The notes below the pieces were generated by a model. It saw only the letters and a list, made by a program, of their open reading frames with translations. It did not search any database and was not told the origin of the DNA. The position numbers and the translations under genes were made by a program. Of a stretch of 64,000 nt of DNA, positions 1-8,787 are shown piece by piece. Source of the DNA: Kitasatospora sp. NBC_00240 (GTDB lineage: Bacteria; Actinomycetota; Actinomycetes; Streptomycetales; Streptomycetaceae); NCBI RefSeq assembly GCF_026342405.1, contig NZ_JAPEMU010000004.1, forward strand, positions 154,457-218,456, in the 5' to 3' direction. Position 1 is the first letter of the stretch. Each line of letters opens with the position of its first letter.

Positions 1-144
1 ACCGCCCTCGTCGCCTCCCGCTGGACGCTGCGGCACGCACCAGGCGCCACCGTCCGGCCCGTACCCGCCATCACCGTCCACCCCTCCTCCCTCCACATGA
101 TCGCCGAAGCCAGAGGGACCGCAGCAGCGAGGACGGCAGCGTGA
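1..144 (+). CDS. Cytochrome P450, C-terminal end (partial)
   Basis: The window opens inside this gene; 47 codons are visible, ending in TGA. The tail (SRWTLRHAPGATVRPVPAIT, then VHPSSLHMIAEAR) has the pattern of the last beta strands of bacterial P450s, where a basic 'R..PG..V.P.P.ITL.P..LHM' stretch follows the haem-cysteine region. The haem-binding loop itself lies outside the window, so the family call rests on this short tail and on context. The stop overlaps the GTG start of the terpene synthase (GTGA), which implies co-transcription and coupled translation. A P450 beside a terpene cyclase would oxidise the cyclised hydrocarbon. That role is inference. Confidence 0.6.
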   Translation, partial: TALVASRWTLRHAPGATVRPVPAITVHPSSLHMIAEARGTAAARTAA

Positions 145-1106
145 CCACCACCGACCGGCCGGGCACCGCCGCCCTGCCCATGCCCGACCTCTCCGGCACC
201 TTCCCCGGCCCCTTCCCGACCAGCCCGCACGCGGACCGCATCGCGGAGCACGTGGCGCAGTGGCTCCACCGCTTCCCACTCCTGGGCCCTTCCGGCGCGC
301 GGCGCACCCTCTGCGACATCGTGGCGCACGGGGTGGCCAGGACCTTCCCCACCGCCGAGCCGGACGGCCTGTTCCTGTGCGCGGACCTCTTCCTGTGGCT
401 CACCGCGTTCGACGACACCTTCGGCGAGGCGACGGCGGCAGGCAGCCCGGCCCGGCTGGTGCGCCGGATCCGGACCTGTGTCCACCTCCTGGCCGACGGC
501 GAGCCACCCGGCGGCGCCGACCCCTTCGACGAGGCACTCCGGGACCTCCTCGTGAGGCTGCGGACCCGGGCCACGGCCGCCCGGTACCTGCGGGTCACCG
601 GGTGCCTCAGGGACGTCCTCTTCGGGATGCTCTGGGAGGCGCACCACCTCGCCGAACCCCACCACGTCACGCTGCACGACTACCGCGCGATACGCCCCCA
701 CACCGTGTTCGTGCGGACCCTCATCGCCATGGCCGAGGTCGTGCTGCGGTACGACCTGCCGGAAGAGGCGCGAAACTCCCGGGCGGTGCGGCAGCCGGAG
801 TCGGCCGTCGCCGACCTCGCCGGGGTGCTGAACGACCTCGGCTCCTACGCGAGGGAATCCGCCAAGGGCGTCCCCGACTCGCTGAACCTCATCCCGTTGA
901 TCATGAGCGAGCAGAAATGCGACGTCCCCGGCGCCTACGCAGCGGCCTCCCACCTGGGTGAGGAGTACGCCGCAGCGGCCCGGCGCGGAATCGGCTCACT
1001 CGCGACCGGCGGCTCGGCACTGCTCGCGCAGCATGCCCAGGCTCTGGAATCCATCGCCTGCTCGTACGTCTGGCACATCGGCCACGCCCGCTACAGCAAG
1101 GCCTGA
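141..1106 (+). CDS. Class I terpene synthase
   Basis: This 321-residue protein is the usual size for a bacterial class I terpene cyclase, which ionises a prenyl diphosphate with three Mg2+ ions and cyclises it. The aspartate-rich motif is FDDTFGE (D91, D92, E96). The NSE motif is NDLGSYARE (N231, S235, E239), followed by K242 in AKG. R184 is placed like the diphosphate-sensing arginine, and the C-terminus carries the terminal RY pair (HARYSKA). All key metal ligands are present, so it should be active. The GTG start overlaps the stop of the upstream P450 and no other start is needed. Whether it uses farnesyl or geranyl diphosphate and what it makes cannot be read from the sequence. Confidence 0.9.
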   Translation: MTTTDRPGTAALPMPDLSGTFPGPFPTSPHADRIAEHVAQWLHRFPLLGPSGARRTLCDIVAHGVARTFPTAEPDGLFLCADLFLWLTAFDDTFGEATAAGSPARLVRRIRTCVHLLADGEPPGGADPFDEALRDLLVRLRTRATAARYLRVTGCLRDVLFGMLWEAHHLAEPHHVTLHDYRAIRPHTVFVRTLIAMAEVVLRYDLPEEARNSRAVRQPESAVADLAGVLNDLGSYARESAKGVPDSLNLIPLIMSEQKCDVPGAYAAASHLGEEYAAAARRGIGSLATGGSALLAQHAQALESIACSYVWHIGHARYSKA

Positions 1107-1347
1107 GCCCGCCACGCGCCTGCCGGCCGGTCCGCCGGACACCCCGCGAGGTCCGCGGCGCGGCCGGTGAGGTCCGCCCGCAAGCCGATGCCCACCGCCG
1201 TCGAACCGTGACGGCGGTGGGCGGCCACGGCTGCGCACCGGTCCGCGGCGCACTCCACGGACGCCTCCGCTGCCGCGATCACGAAGTCACGTACGCAGGG
1301 CAGTCGCCAGTACGCAATCACCCGGCCCTCCGGAAGCCGGGTCCCGC

Positions 1348-1480
1348 AGGTGCGGCACACCCCGGTAGGTGCGGCACACCCCGGTAGGTGCGGCACACCC
1401 CGGTAGGTGCGGCACACCCCGGTAGGTGCGGCACACCCCGGTAGGTGCGGCACACCCCGGTAGGTGCGGCACACCCCGGT
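1348..1480. repeat. Tandem repeat, 7 exact copies of a 19-bp unit
   Basis: Seven head-to-tail copies of AGGTGCGGCACACCCCGGT with no mismatches, followed by a broken copy (GCGGCA). The array lies 240 bp after the terpene synthase stop and before the terminator of the GH35 gene. Because 19 is not a multiple of 3, all three minus-strand frames read through it in turn as a cysteine/proline-rich repeat, but no frame has a convincing start and none continues into recognisable protein. The perfect identity indicates recent expansion. Confidence 0.95.
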
Positions 1481-1579
1481 GCGGCAGGCAGCGGGTCGCC
1501 ACGCCGCAGGCTTCGGCCATCTCCGGCAGGGGCCGCGCATCCGGGCCTCCTTCTCATCTTCTCGATGTGGGGTGGTGGG

Positions 1580-1720
1580 TCAGTTCAGGTCGAAGTCGTC
1601 GGGGTCGTAGTGGAAGTCGTCGGCGGTGAAGCCGCCGTATGCGCCGCCGTTGAATCCGATGTTTCCGATCGCCGGCCGGGAGGGTTTTGCCTCCCGGCCG
1701 GCTGTTGTGCCGGTCTGCTG
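1580..1720 (-). other. In-frame open extension after the GH35 stop codon
   Basis: Directly after the TGA of the beta-galactosidase the same frame stays open for 46 codons to a second TGA at 1580-1582. The last part reads IGNIGFNGGAYGGFTADDFH then YDPDDFDLN, strongly acidic and aromatic, with codons ending in G or C as in real genes. The terminator hairpin (1671-1702) lies inside this stretch, so most transcripts should end before it. It could be a decayed C-terminal extension of the enzyme, the end of a lost gene, or chance. No start codon with a ribosome binding site was found for it alone. Confidence 0.35.
1671..1702 (-). terminator. Factor-independent terminator of the GH35 gene
   Basis: A perfect 13-bp inverted repeat (GCCGGCCGGGAGG and its complement) with a 6-nt loop, 18 bp past the stop codon of the beta-galactosidase. 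It lacks a long U-tract on the minus strand, as is common for actinomycete terminators. Confidence 0.8.
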
Positions 1721-4700
1721 TCAGGAGCAGAAGACCTTGGGGTTGGCCCAGTCGGCGTGGTCGTTGCTGTTGCCGTCGCCACCGTCGCCGGCGACGAGTT
1801 CGAGGATGGTGGTGCCGGCGGGGATGGGGACGTCGACGGTGCCGGCAGCCGTGTCGCTGCCACGCAGGATCGGGGTGGTGGTCAGGTTGGTTCCGTCGGC
1901 CCGGACGCTGAAGGTCACCGAGCCGCTGTTGCCGACTTCGTCGTCGACGCCGACGGTTGCGCTGAACCGGGTGCAGTGGCCGCCCAGGTAGAGGGTGACG
2001 CTGCTGTTCGCGTTGGTTCCGATACCCAGGGCGTAGGGGGTGCCGGCGAGGGTCAGGGCCTTGCTGTCGTTGCTCTTGTCGAGCTTGACGCCGCCGTTCC
2101 AGCTGTTGGTGGATCCCAGGAACTGCATCGTGCTGACGTCCGTGGTGGTGGTCGGGGCGGTGAGGTGGCGGACGGTTCTGGTGTCGGTGAGCTGCTGGGC
2201 GGTGTTCTGCTGGGTGTAGGAGGCGGTGGTGGTGAGGGAGGAGATGGCGGGGAGCGCGCCGCTCGGGGCGGTGACGTTCCAGGTTCCGGTGACGGAGGAG
2301 CCGGCGGTGACACCGGCGGCCGTGGTGGTGCCGGTGGGCTGAGCGGTCCAGCCGGTGGGGAGGTCGAGGGCGAGGCTGACGTTCGAGGCGTTCTGCTGTC
2401 CGGCGGGCACGGCGAAGGTCGCCGAGACGGGGTAGGTGCCGGCCGGGGCGGCGTTGTCGGGCGCGTTCAGGGTGAGCGTCGCGTTGTGGGCGGCGGGGGT
2501 GGTGTAGGTGGCGGCGCTGTAACCGGGGCCCGTGACCGGGGCGGGGTTCAGCGGGGAGGCGGTGGTGCCGAGGTTCTCCAGGGTCACGGTGCCGAGGCCG
2601 CCGCTGGTGCCGCCCTCGTTCCACAGGGCGATCGCGATGGTGTTGTCCCCCCGGGGGTTGAGGATGCCGCCCGGCAGCGGGAAGACGTGCTGCGGGCCGA
2701 CGTTGTTGATGTAGGTGCCGAGCAGCCAGCCGTTGACGTAGATCAGTGCCCGGTACTTGCGGCTCGGGTCGTCGGCGATCTTCAGTCCGATGGAGGTGTC
2801 CTGGCCGGCCGGCAGGTCGAGCGTCGTCTTGGTGCGGTACCAGGACACGCCCGGGGTGTTGTCGCGGGTGGCGAGGCCGGTGGTGGTCCAGGAGCTGTCC
2901 GGGAAGTCGGGCAGCGTCCAGCCGGCCCGCTCTCCGTACAGGCCGCCGGTGTTCATCGGACCGCGGGCGGTGTCGACGAGGTCCTCGCCACCGCGGGCGC
3001 CCTGGATGCGCCAGGTGACCGCGGAGAGGGGAGCGCCGGTGAGGAACGCGCCGGTGAGGCCGCGGGCCGCCTTGTTGCTGTCGTTCATGCCGGGGTTCTG
3101 ACTGTGGCCCATGTTCGAGACCAGGACCGACACCTCGTTGTCCGTGCCGGGCTTGAACACCCCGGCCGGGAACGGGAAGGCGTGGGCGTTTCCGTCCCCG
3201 GTGGTGCCGAGGAACGTGCCGTTCATCCACACCGAGTAGATGCCGGATCCCCCGGTCGCCGCGGACAGGTTGATACCGGTCGCCTCGTTGCCCGCCTTGA
3301 AGTGGCCGCGGTACCAGACCTCGCCGTAGTGGTAGCCGTAGTCGTCGGCGAACAGCACGGGCAGCGTGCCCGGCTTGGTGATGCTGTTGGAAGCGGTCTT
3401 GTCGGCGACCTTCCACGAGGAGTCGTCGAACCCGCTCTGAGCCTCCGGGGACTCCGCGGTGTGCTTCCAGCCGGAGAGGGCGGGCAGGACGACCGGGGTG
3501 GGTCCGGCGAGGTTGCCGGCGGCGGAGCCGCCCGCAACCGGCTGGGTGGCCAGCGCCGTGCCGTTCCAGGTGATCGGACCGGTGCCCTTCGCGAACACCT
3601 CGACGGCCTGCTGCACCGAGCTGTCGCCGGTCAGGTCGAGTCCTCCGGAGGACGCGACGGCGGTGCGCAGCAGGTCGCTGCCGTGGACGAGTACCGGACC
3701 GTCTGCGGTGTCGGCGCGCCAGAACTTCTTGGCGCTCTGGTCGTCGCCCAGCAGCAGCAGGAGGGGCCGGGTGGCGCCGGGTCCGCTGATCAGGACGCGG
3801 GCGAGGCCGTTGTGGGTGTAGTTGAGGCGCAGGTCGCCGGTGGCCGGGTCCCAGGTCTGGTCGACGGTTCCGGAGAGGACCTGGACGTCGGGCTTCTGGG
3901 AGTAGTTGAGGACGGTTTCGCCGGCCTGGCCGTTGCGGCCGTAGAGGACGGCGACGTCGCGGTCGCCGATCTGGGCGTGGGTGAGGATCTCGGAGGTGGA
4001 GTACTGCAGCTGGCTGGCGCCGAGCCGGTAGTCGGCGACGAGGATCTTGGAGTCGCGGCCGGCGAGGGTGACGGCGGTGTCGGCCTTCTGCGGGACGGTC
4101 GGGTAGGTGCGGGTCCTGGTGGTGTCGAGGACGTCGATCGCGTCGACGGAGACGTACTTGGCGTAGCTGGGGGCGGCTGGGTTCTTCTGCCCGGTGACGA
4201 CGATCTTCAGGGTGTGGTTGCCCGCGGGGAGGTCGTCCTTGTTGAAGAGGGTCTGGTCCTTGACCTCGGCTCCGGCGCCGTAGCCGTCGACGGTGGCGAC
4301 CTTGTTCCCGTCGAGGTAGACGTCGGCGAGGCCGTGGTTGGCGGCCTTGGAACCGATCCAGCGGACGGAGGTGCCGGTGAAGGGGACGGTGACGCTGTCG
4401 CCGGTCGTGTTCGACCATGCCTCGGTACGCTGGTACTCGCCGGCCGTGTAGCTGGCGTTCTGGTCGGCGTGCGTCCAACTGCCGGTGTACTGGAGTTGGG
4501 TTCCGGTGTCGTCGTAGGTGTAGCCGGCGTGGTTGGGGCCGACGGTCAGGGCGAGGCCGGTGGAGTCGGAGCCGGTGGACGTGGAGTCCTTGTGCCGGAG
4601 CGTGTGGAACTGGGTGCCGGTGTCGGGGTTGCGGCGCGCGGTGTCGGTGACCTTGGCCGAGTTGGTGAGTGCGGGGGCCGCCACCTTGTCGGTCTTGGTG

Positions 4701-5836
4701 ATCGGGGTGACGCTCTGCAGGAAGTAGCCGATCAGCTTGTCCTGCTGGTAGCGGTCGGTGAGCTGCCGCGGCTCGGTGATCGCCGCGCCGTAGTCGTACG
4801 AGGTGTAGGTGCCGGTGACGGCCTGGCGGCCCCAGTTCGTGCCGCCGTACGTCATGTAGAAGCTCTGCATGGTCGCGCCGGAGGCGATGTTGTTCTTGTA
4901 GAACACCGAGGCGAAGTCGGCGCCCATCTTCTCGCGGCACTTGTCGCCGTCCGTGCCGCCCCAGTAGTTGATGGAGCCGCCCTGGAACTCGGGGAGGTAG
5001 AGCGGCTTGCCCGCGGGCTTCTTGCTCGAGTAGTCGGTCACCGGCTTCCACGTCGGGTCGGCGCAGGTGAACAGGAGCGGGTAGTCGTCGTAGCCGTCGA
5101 TGTCGACGGGGCTGTCGGGGAAGTTGTAGGCGTCCCAGTGGTTCCCGGTGAAGGGGACGTTGATGCCGGCGCCGACGGCCTTCTGCCGCAGGTGCGTGAC
5201 GTACTCGACGTCGGCGGGCGCGGTGTGCTGGAACTCGTTCTCGAGCTGGTAGGCGATGACCGTGCCCTGGCCGGTGGTGAGCTGGTGGCGGGCGATGATC
5301 GGGTTGATCCGGTCGAGCCATTCGTCGGCGTTGGCCAGGTGGTCGGGGTCGGTGCTCTTCTCGTGCCCGGGCGTGGTGTTCAGCCACGCCGGGTAGCCGC
5401 CGCCGTCGACCTCGGCCTGGATGTAGGGGCCGGGCCGGGCGATGACGTAGATGCCGACCTCGTTGGCGATGTCGAGGAGTTTGTCGACGTCGCGCACTCC
5501 GGTGAAGTCGTAGACGCCCTTCTTCGGGGAGTGGTAGGCCCAGTCGAAGTAGAGGGAGACCGCGTTGAAGCCGCCGGACTTCATCTTCTGCAGGACGTCG
5601 CGCCACAGGTCGGGGCTGGGCAGGCGGAAGTAGTGGAACTCGCCGCCCCAGATGTAGGTGGGCTTGTCGTCGATCCTGAGGGAGTGGTCGTCCCAGGTGA
5701 CGGTGTGGGAGGTGGGGGTCACCGCGGGGGCGGCGGCCGGCGCGGCTTGGGCGGGCATGGTGCCGGCGAGTCCGCCGAGCGCCATGGCCGCACTGACCAG
5801 CAGGGCCGGGATCGCCCTGTGACCGGATCTGCGCAT
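1721..5836 (-). CDS. Secreted beta-galactosidase, glycoside hydrolase family 35
   Basis: A 1371-residue exported enzyme predicted to remove terminal beta-galactose from plant or host glycans. Residues 1-32 are a Sec signal peptide ending AQA-A. The GH35 barrel begins near residue 60 with GGEFHYFRLP, then ARPGPYIQAE (~134-142), the acid/base motif YQLENEF (E201) and the nucleophile motif LYLPEFQGGS (~287). Jelly-roll domains follow, with a galactose-binding-like segment around residues 940-1080. The last ~110 residues (TMQFLGSTNSWNGG to the end) look like an NPCBM-type carbohydrate-binding domain, which is where the extra length comes from. The ATG has an AGGAG 7 bp upstream. The gene stands alone; no transporter or sugar regulator is adjacent. 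Both catalytic glutamates are intact. Confidence 0.93.
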   Translation of the reverse strand: MRRSGHRAIPALLVSAAMALGGLAGTMPAQAAPAAAPAVTPTSHTVTWDDHSLRIDDKPTYIWGGEFHYFRLPSPDLWRDVLQKMKSGGFNAVSLYFDWAYHSPKKGVYDFTGVRDVDKLLDIANEVGIYVIARPGPYIQAEVDGGGYPAWLNTTPGHEKSTDPDHLANADEWLDRINPIIARHQLTTGQGTVIAYQLENEFQHTAPADVEYVTHLRQKAVGAGINVPFTGNHWDAYNFPDSPVDIDGYDDYPLLFTCADPTWKPVTDYSSKKPAGKPLYLPEFQGGSINYWGGTDGDKCREKMGADFASVFYKNNIASGATMQSFYMTYGGTNWGRQAVTGTYTSYDYGAAITEPRQLTDRYQQDKLIGYFLQSVTPITKTDKVAAPALTNSAKVTDTARRNPDTGTQFHTLRHKDSTSTGSDSTGLALTVGPNHAGYTYDDTGTQLQYTGSWTHADQNASYTAGEYQRTEAWSNTTGDSVTVPFTGTSVRWIGSKAANHGLADVYLDGNKVATVDGYGAGAEVKDQTLFNKDDLPAGNHTLKIVVTGQKNPAAPSYAKYVSVDAIDVLDTTRTRTYPTVPQKADTAVTLAGRDSKILVADYRLGASQLQYSTSEILTHAQIGDRDVAVLYGRNGQAGETVLNYSQKPDVQVLSGTVDQTWDPATGDLRLNYTHNGLARVLISGPGATRPLLLLLGDDQSAKKFWRADTADGPVLVHGSDLLRTAVASSGGLDLTGDSSVQQAVEVFAKGTGPITWNGTALATQPVAGGSAAGNLAGPTPVVLPALSGWKHTAESPEAQSGFDDSSWKVADKTASNSITKPGTLPVLFADDYGYHYGEVWYRGHFKAGNEATGINLSAATGGSGIYSVWMNGTFLGTTGDGNAHAFPFPAGVFKPGTDNEVSVLVSNMGHSQNPGMNDSNKAARGLTGAFLTGAPLSAVTWRIQGARGGEDLVDTARGPMNTGGLYGERAGWTLPDFPDSSWTTTGLATRDNTPGVSWYRTKTTLDLPAGQDTSIGLKIADDPSRKYRALIYVNGWLLGTYINNVGPQHVFPLPGGILNPRGDNTIAIALWNEGGTSGGLGTVTLENLGTTASPLNPAPVTGPGYSAATYTTPAAHNATLTLNAPDNAAPAGTYPVSATFAVPAGQQNASNVSLALDLPTGWTAQPTGTTTAAGVTAGSSVTGTWNVTAPSGALPAISSLTTTASYTQQNTAQQLTDTRTVRHLTAPTTTTDVSTMQFLGSTNSWNGGVKLDKSNDSKALTLAGTPYALGIGTNANSSVTLYLGGHCTRFSATVGVDDEVGNSGSVTFSVRADGTNLTTTPILRGSDTAAGTVDVPIPAGTTILELVAGDGGDGNSNDHADWANPKVFCS

Positions 5837-7384
5837 TGCTTCTCCTGTGGTGCTGTGGGTGGGGGCCAGCTGTGTCGCTGCCGGAAGCGGTGGTGCGGGC
5901 CGTCACGCCGGGGATGACCGGCCCTTGGGGGTGGGGTGGAGCGGAAGGACCCGATCGGGGCAGGCCCCTTCGCGGTGCTCGCCCGCGTCGACCGGGTGGT
6001 GAATCGCACTCCGTCCGGGCCGGGCTCCTGCGACCGTCGGCGGCCCGATCCCGATCGCTCCCGGGTGTACGGAAGGGCAGGTCGGAGCGTCAGGGACGCC
6101 GGATACTTCCGGTGAGCACTCGCCGGTGGGTGGCGGCGCTGCTGTCCGGAGTCCGACGAACGAGGTTCTCGCTCATGGCGGGCAAGCGGCCGGCGGCATC
6201 GAAGGCCCTGCGGCCGTTGGCGTCGACCGGCGCGCGGTTTGCCGTTCGAGGGCGTCCGTGAGGCCGCCGCCGAGTCGGACGGCGGTCGTTCCTGTGTCTG
6301 CGGTCCCGCTCCTGCGGGCCGCGGTCGACATGTCGCCCTCGACCCTGGCGACGATCGGGACGGAGCGGAGGTCACGGTCCCAGGCGATGGAACCGGTGGG
6401 GAGGGCTGCGGCCGGCCGGCGGTCCGGAGCGGCGGTGAGGCCGGGCAGGCGCTCGGTGCATGGTGACTCCCTGGGACGGCCGCGGCGCCCGACCTCAGCC
6501 AGGCAACAGAATCAACCAATAAAAGACTCAGATATTAACGAAATCCAACGTGCTGGCACCAGCAAACGCGTCGTCCACTCAACCGTCAAGGGCCCGGACC
6601 CACTCCGCAAGGTTCGATGCCTCGCCGTTACATGAGGCAGACTGAGGCGCACTGTCGGGAAAATGGGCAGCTCGAACGCGCACCTGAAACCGCGGTCGGG
6701 CCACCGACAGGGGCAATGTTGGACTTTGTTGCATATGGCCTGGGGCGACAGCTCCGGTGCGAATGTCGCGGAGACGGTTCCAGGCCGGCTCGTGGTGTCG
6801 GACCGCGTTCGCACTCGATCCTGGCGGCGTCGACGAACACCTCGAACCAGAACGAGCGGAACAGGTCACCGTCGGCAACGACAGTGGCGGAGGAACGTGC
6901 TGCAGGTGGTTGATGTGCTCTCGGGTGCCGGGCCCGGCGTTGGTCCGAAGGTTCCACCCGGTGGTGTGAGGTGCCCGAAGTTGCGGGCGGGGAGGGCGGG
7001 GTGGGCTCTACGCGGCTGGTCCGGTGATGGACGGCCCGGGGTTGGGATGCCCGCTGCGGGTGGGACGGGCACGGCACGGCGGGCACCGAAGGGCGGGGCG
7101 ATGGCGGAGGCGGAACGGGTGTCGGCGGACGTGTTGGGGTCGAAGCGGCAGGCCCTTCATCGGGGGCTGCTGGATCTGAAGGAGCGGGCCTGCAGGTCTG
7201 CAGGAGTCCGGGTGATCCCGACCTGCGCGGCGGACAGTTGGGCTGAACGTGAAGAACCGTCAGTGGTGTTGGACAACCGCCTCGGTGCGCCGGGGACCAT
7301 CCTGGTGGTCCTCCGGGCAATCCTCTCGCAGCCACCAGCCCCGACTCACTAGGCTGACGGCCGACCGATCGAACAAGGGGGGCG
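5837..7384. other. 1.5-kb gap without a convincing gene
   Basis: Open frames here overlap in several registers and none has both a plausible start and consistent codon bias. Around 6520-6560 the DNA is unusually AT-rich (several short A/T runs), and near 6720-6740 there is an AACAAAGTCC-type stretch on the minus strand, which could be a transposon end, but no terminal inverted repeat could be confirmed. A possible short coding stretch (about 7100-7260, plus strand, GSKRQALHRGLLDLKERAC) is too short to call. The promoter of the GH35 gene must lie near 5840-5960, but no clear -10/-35 pair is visible. Confidence 0.5.
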
Positions 7385-7984
7385 GTGCGGATGGTGGTTG
7401 CCCAGTGGATGCCGTCCGACGGGGAGCACGTCGGACCCATCTCGACCGGGCCTGCCGTAGCCCTACTCGGGATCGGCGGCGTGGTCGTCGTGGCAGCCGG
7501 CCTGGTGGCCGCGCTGTCGTGGCGGGAGCGCGGCGGCACCCAACGCGTGACCGGATGGCTGTTCGGCCTCGGACTGTCCATGTGCCTTCTGGGCGGAGTC
7601 GGGCTGCTGACCCGTCACTCCGAGGACCAGCAGGTGAGCGACGGGCTGCACGCGGCCGGCCGGCAGGTCATCAGCGCGGCAACGGACTCGGCCCGGAACT
7701 GCGCCACTGCCCCGCCGCAACCCGCCTACGCCTACCCGAGCGGGCTGCTGCCCGGCGGCGCGGCCACCTACACTCCGCCGCCGTGCAGCACCTCACCGCG
7801 CGTCGCACTCCTGAACTCGACGGTGCTGACCTCCCTGGGCCCGTACCGGGCCCAGCAGGCGGCCTCCTTCGACACCACGGGGCAGGTGACCGTGACCGAC
7901 CCGGACAGCGGGAAGCAGGTCTGCGCCACCGTCCCGGACACCGCGGACGGCACCGGCGCTGTTGTCGACGGACGCTGCGGATGA
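7385..7984 (+). CDS. Small membrane protein of unknown function
   Basis: A 199-residue protein with two hydrophobic helices near the N-terminus (about residues 24-45, VALLGIGGVVVVAAGLVAAL, and 57-75, VTGWLFGLGLSMCLLGGVGL). These are followed by a roughly 120-residue soluble part rich in Pro, Ala and Ser with four cysteines (NCATAPP, PPPCS, QVCATV, GRCG), which could form disulfides if it faces outward. The GTG start has a run of Gs (AAGGGGGGC) just upstream as a ribosome binding site. It stands alone between two poorly coding stretches. The family is not recognised. Confidence 0.6.
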   Translation: MRMVVAQWMPSDGEHVGPISTGPAVALLGIGGVVVVAAGLVAALSWRERGGTQRVTGWLFGLGLSMCLLGGVGLLTRHSEDQQVSDGLHAAGRQVISAATDSARNCATAPPQPAYAYPSGLLPGGAATYTPPPCSTSPRVALLNSTVLTSLGPYRAQQAASFDTTGQVTVTDPDSGKQVCATVPDTADGTGAVVDGRCG

Positions 7985-8012
7985 TTTCAAGTCCGGTGAG
8001 ACGGTTGTGACG

Positions 8013-8260
8013 CTATGGGGGTGGGGTTTGTGGTGCGGGTTCCCCGCGCTTGGCCGGGTCGTTGGTCCAGGCCGTCCGCGGGATCTCAGGTGGTCCGGGG
8101 CGGCGGCCGAAGCGTTCGGCGTGCCGGGCGTATGCCTCGGTGAGGGTGACGGCCCGCTGGTCACGGACCTCCTCGGCGGTGCCGAAGTGGACGCCGGCGG
8201 GCTGAGGATGTCGATGATGACGTAGGCGTGGTACCAGATGCCCCGTTGAACCTGGTGCTG
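8013..8260 (-). pseudogene. IS3-family transposase relic
   Basis: Two pieces of an IS3-type (orfB) transposase are joined out of frame. The first (about 8260-8200) reads QRGIWYHAYVIIDI, matching the start of the DDE integrase core where the first catalytic Asp lies in 'WYHAYVIIDIFSRYVVGW'. The second (8190-8013) reads VHFGTAEEVRDQRAVTLTEA, YARHAERFGRRPGPPEIP and AWTNDPAKR, the typical C-terminal end of these enzymes. The middle of the catalytic domain is deleted and a frameshift separates the parts. Upstream orfA and terminal repeats were not found. It cannot be active. Confidence 0.7.
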
Positions 8261-8787
8261 CCCGGGCCTGCGCGCGGGCGGCCGCTGGAGGTGGCGGTGG
8301 CGGGTGGCGCGGGAGCGGCCGGTGGCCGTGGTGGATGGAGGGGCGAGGTAGGGGCGGTGCGCTGTCGTCGCCTCCACGTACGCGGCCGCGGTTTCCGATC
8401 GCCGGGCGACGCCGCCGACGTCGAGGGCGGGCGATGTGGTGGTGCGGGGCGAGGCGATGCGCAGAGCCCCGGCCGGCGGCCGGGGCTCCAGGTGCGCGGG
8501 ACTGGTCACCGGACCGCGGGAGTGTGCTCGGCCGGGGTCGGGGCGGCGTCGTCGCCTCCGCCTGCCGGGGAGCAGGACCAGGACGCGGTGACGGTGCCGC
8601 TCTCGCGGTGGCGGGCCGGCACCGCAACGTCCGCGACCCGCGCCGCCCGCTCACTCCTCGGCCTCACGTGATCAAAGCGGACTTCACCGACGAACGCCGA
8701 AGCCCTGACTGCGCAACAGAGCCGTTGATTCGACACTCCCGGAGCGCGAGGACCGGCGGCGTGATCATGGCGGTGCTGCTGTTTCGC
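8261..8787. other. Gap with no supported gene
   Basis: GC-rich sequence in which both strands show overlapping arginine/proline-rich open frames without a usable start. It may be the decayed remainder of the IS3 element. Nothing specific can be assigned. Confidence 0.5.

Noticed and set aside
1..1106. A complete terpene biosynthetic cluster
   Set aside because: Only the P450 tail and one cyclase are in the window; no prenyl transferase or other terpene gene lies downstream.
1318..1557. Cysteine/proline repeat peptides (PGCAAPTGVCRTYRG) on the minus strand, as a possible RiPP precursor
   Set aside because: A 19-bp period rotates through all frames, there is no leader with a ribosome binding site, and no modifying enzyme is near.
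1445..5917. A 1490-codon plus-strand open frame across the GH35 locus
   Set aside because: It is the antisense of a clear GH35 gene with signal peptide and catalytic motifs; its translation is Gly/Val/Arg-rich without domains.
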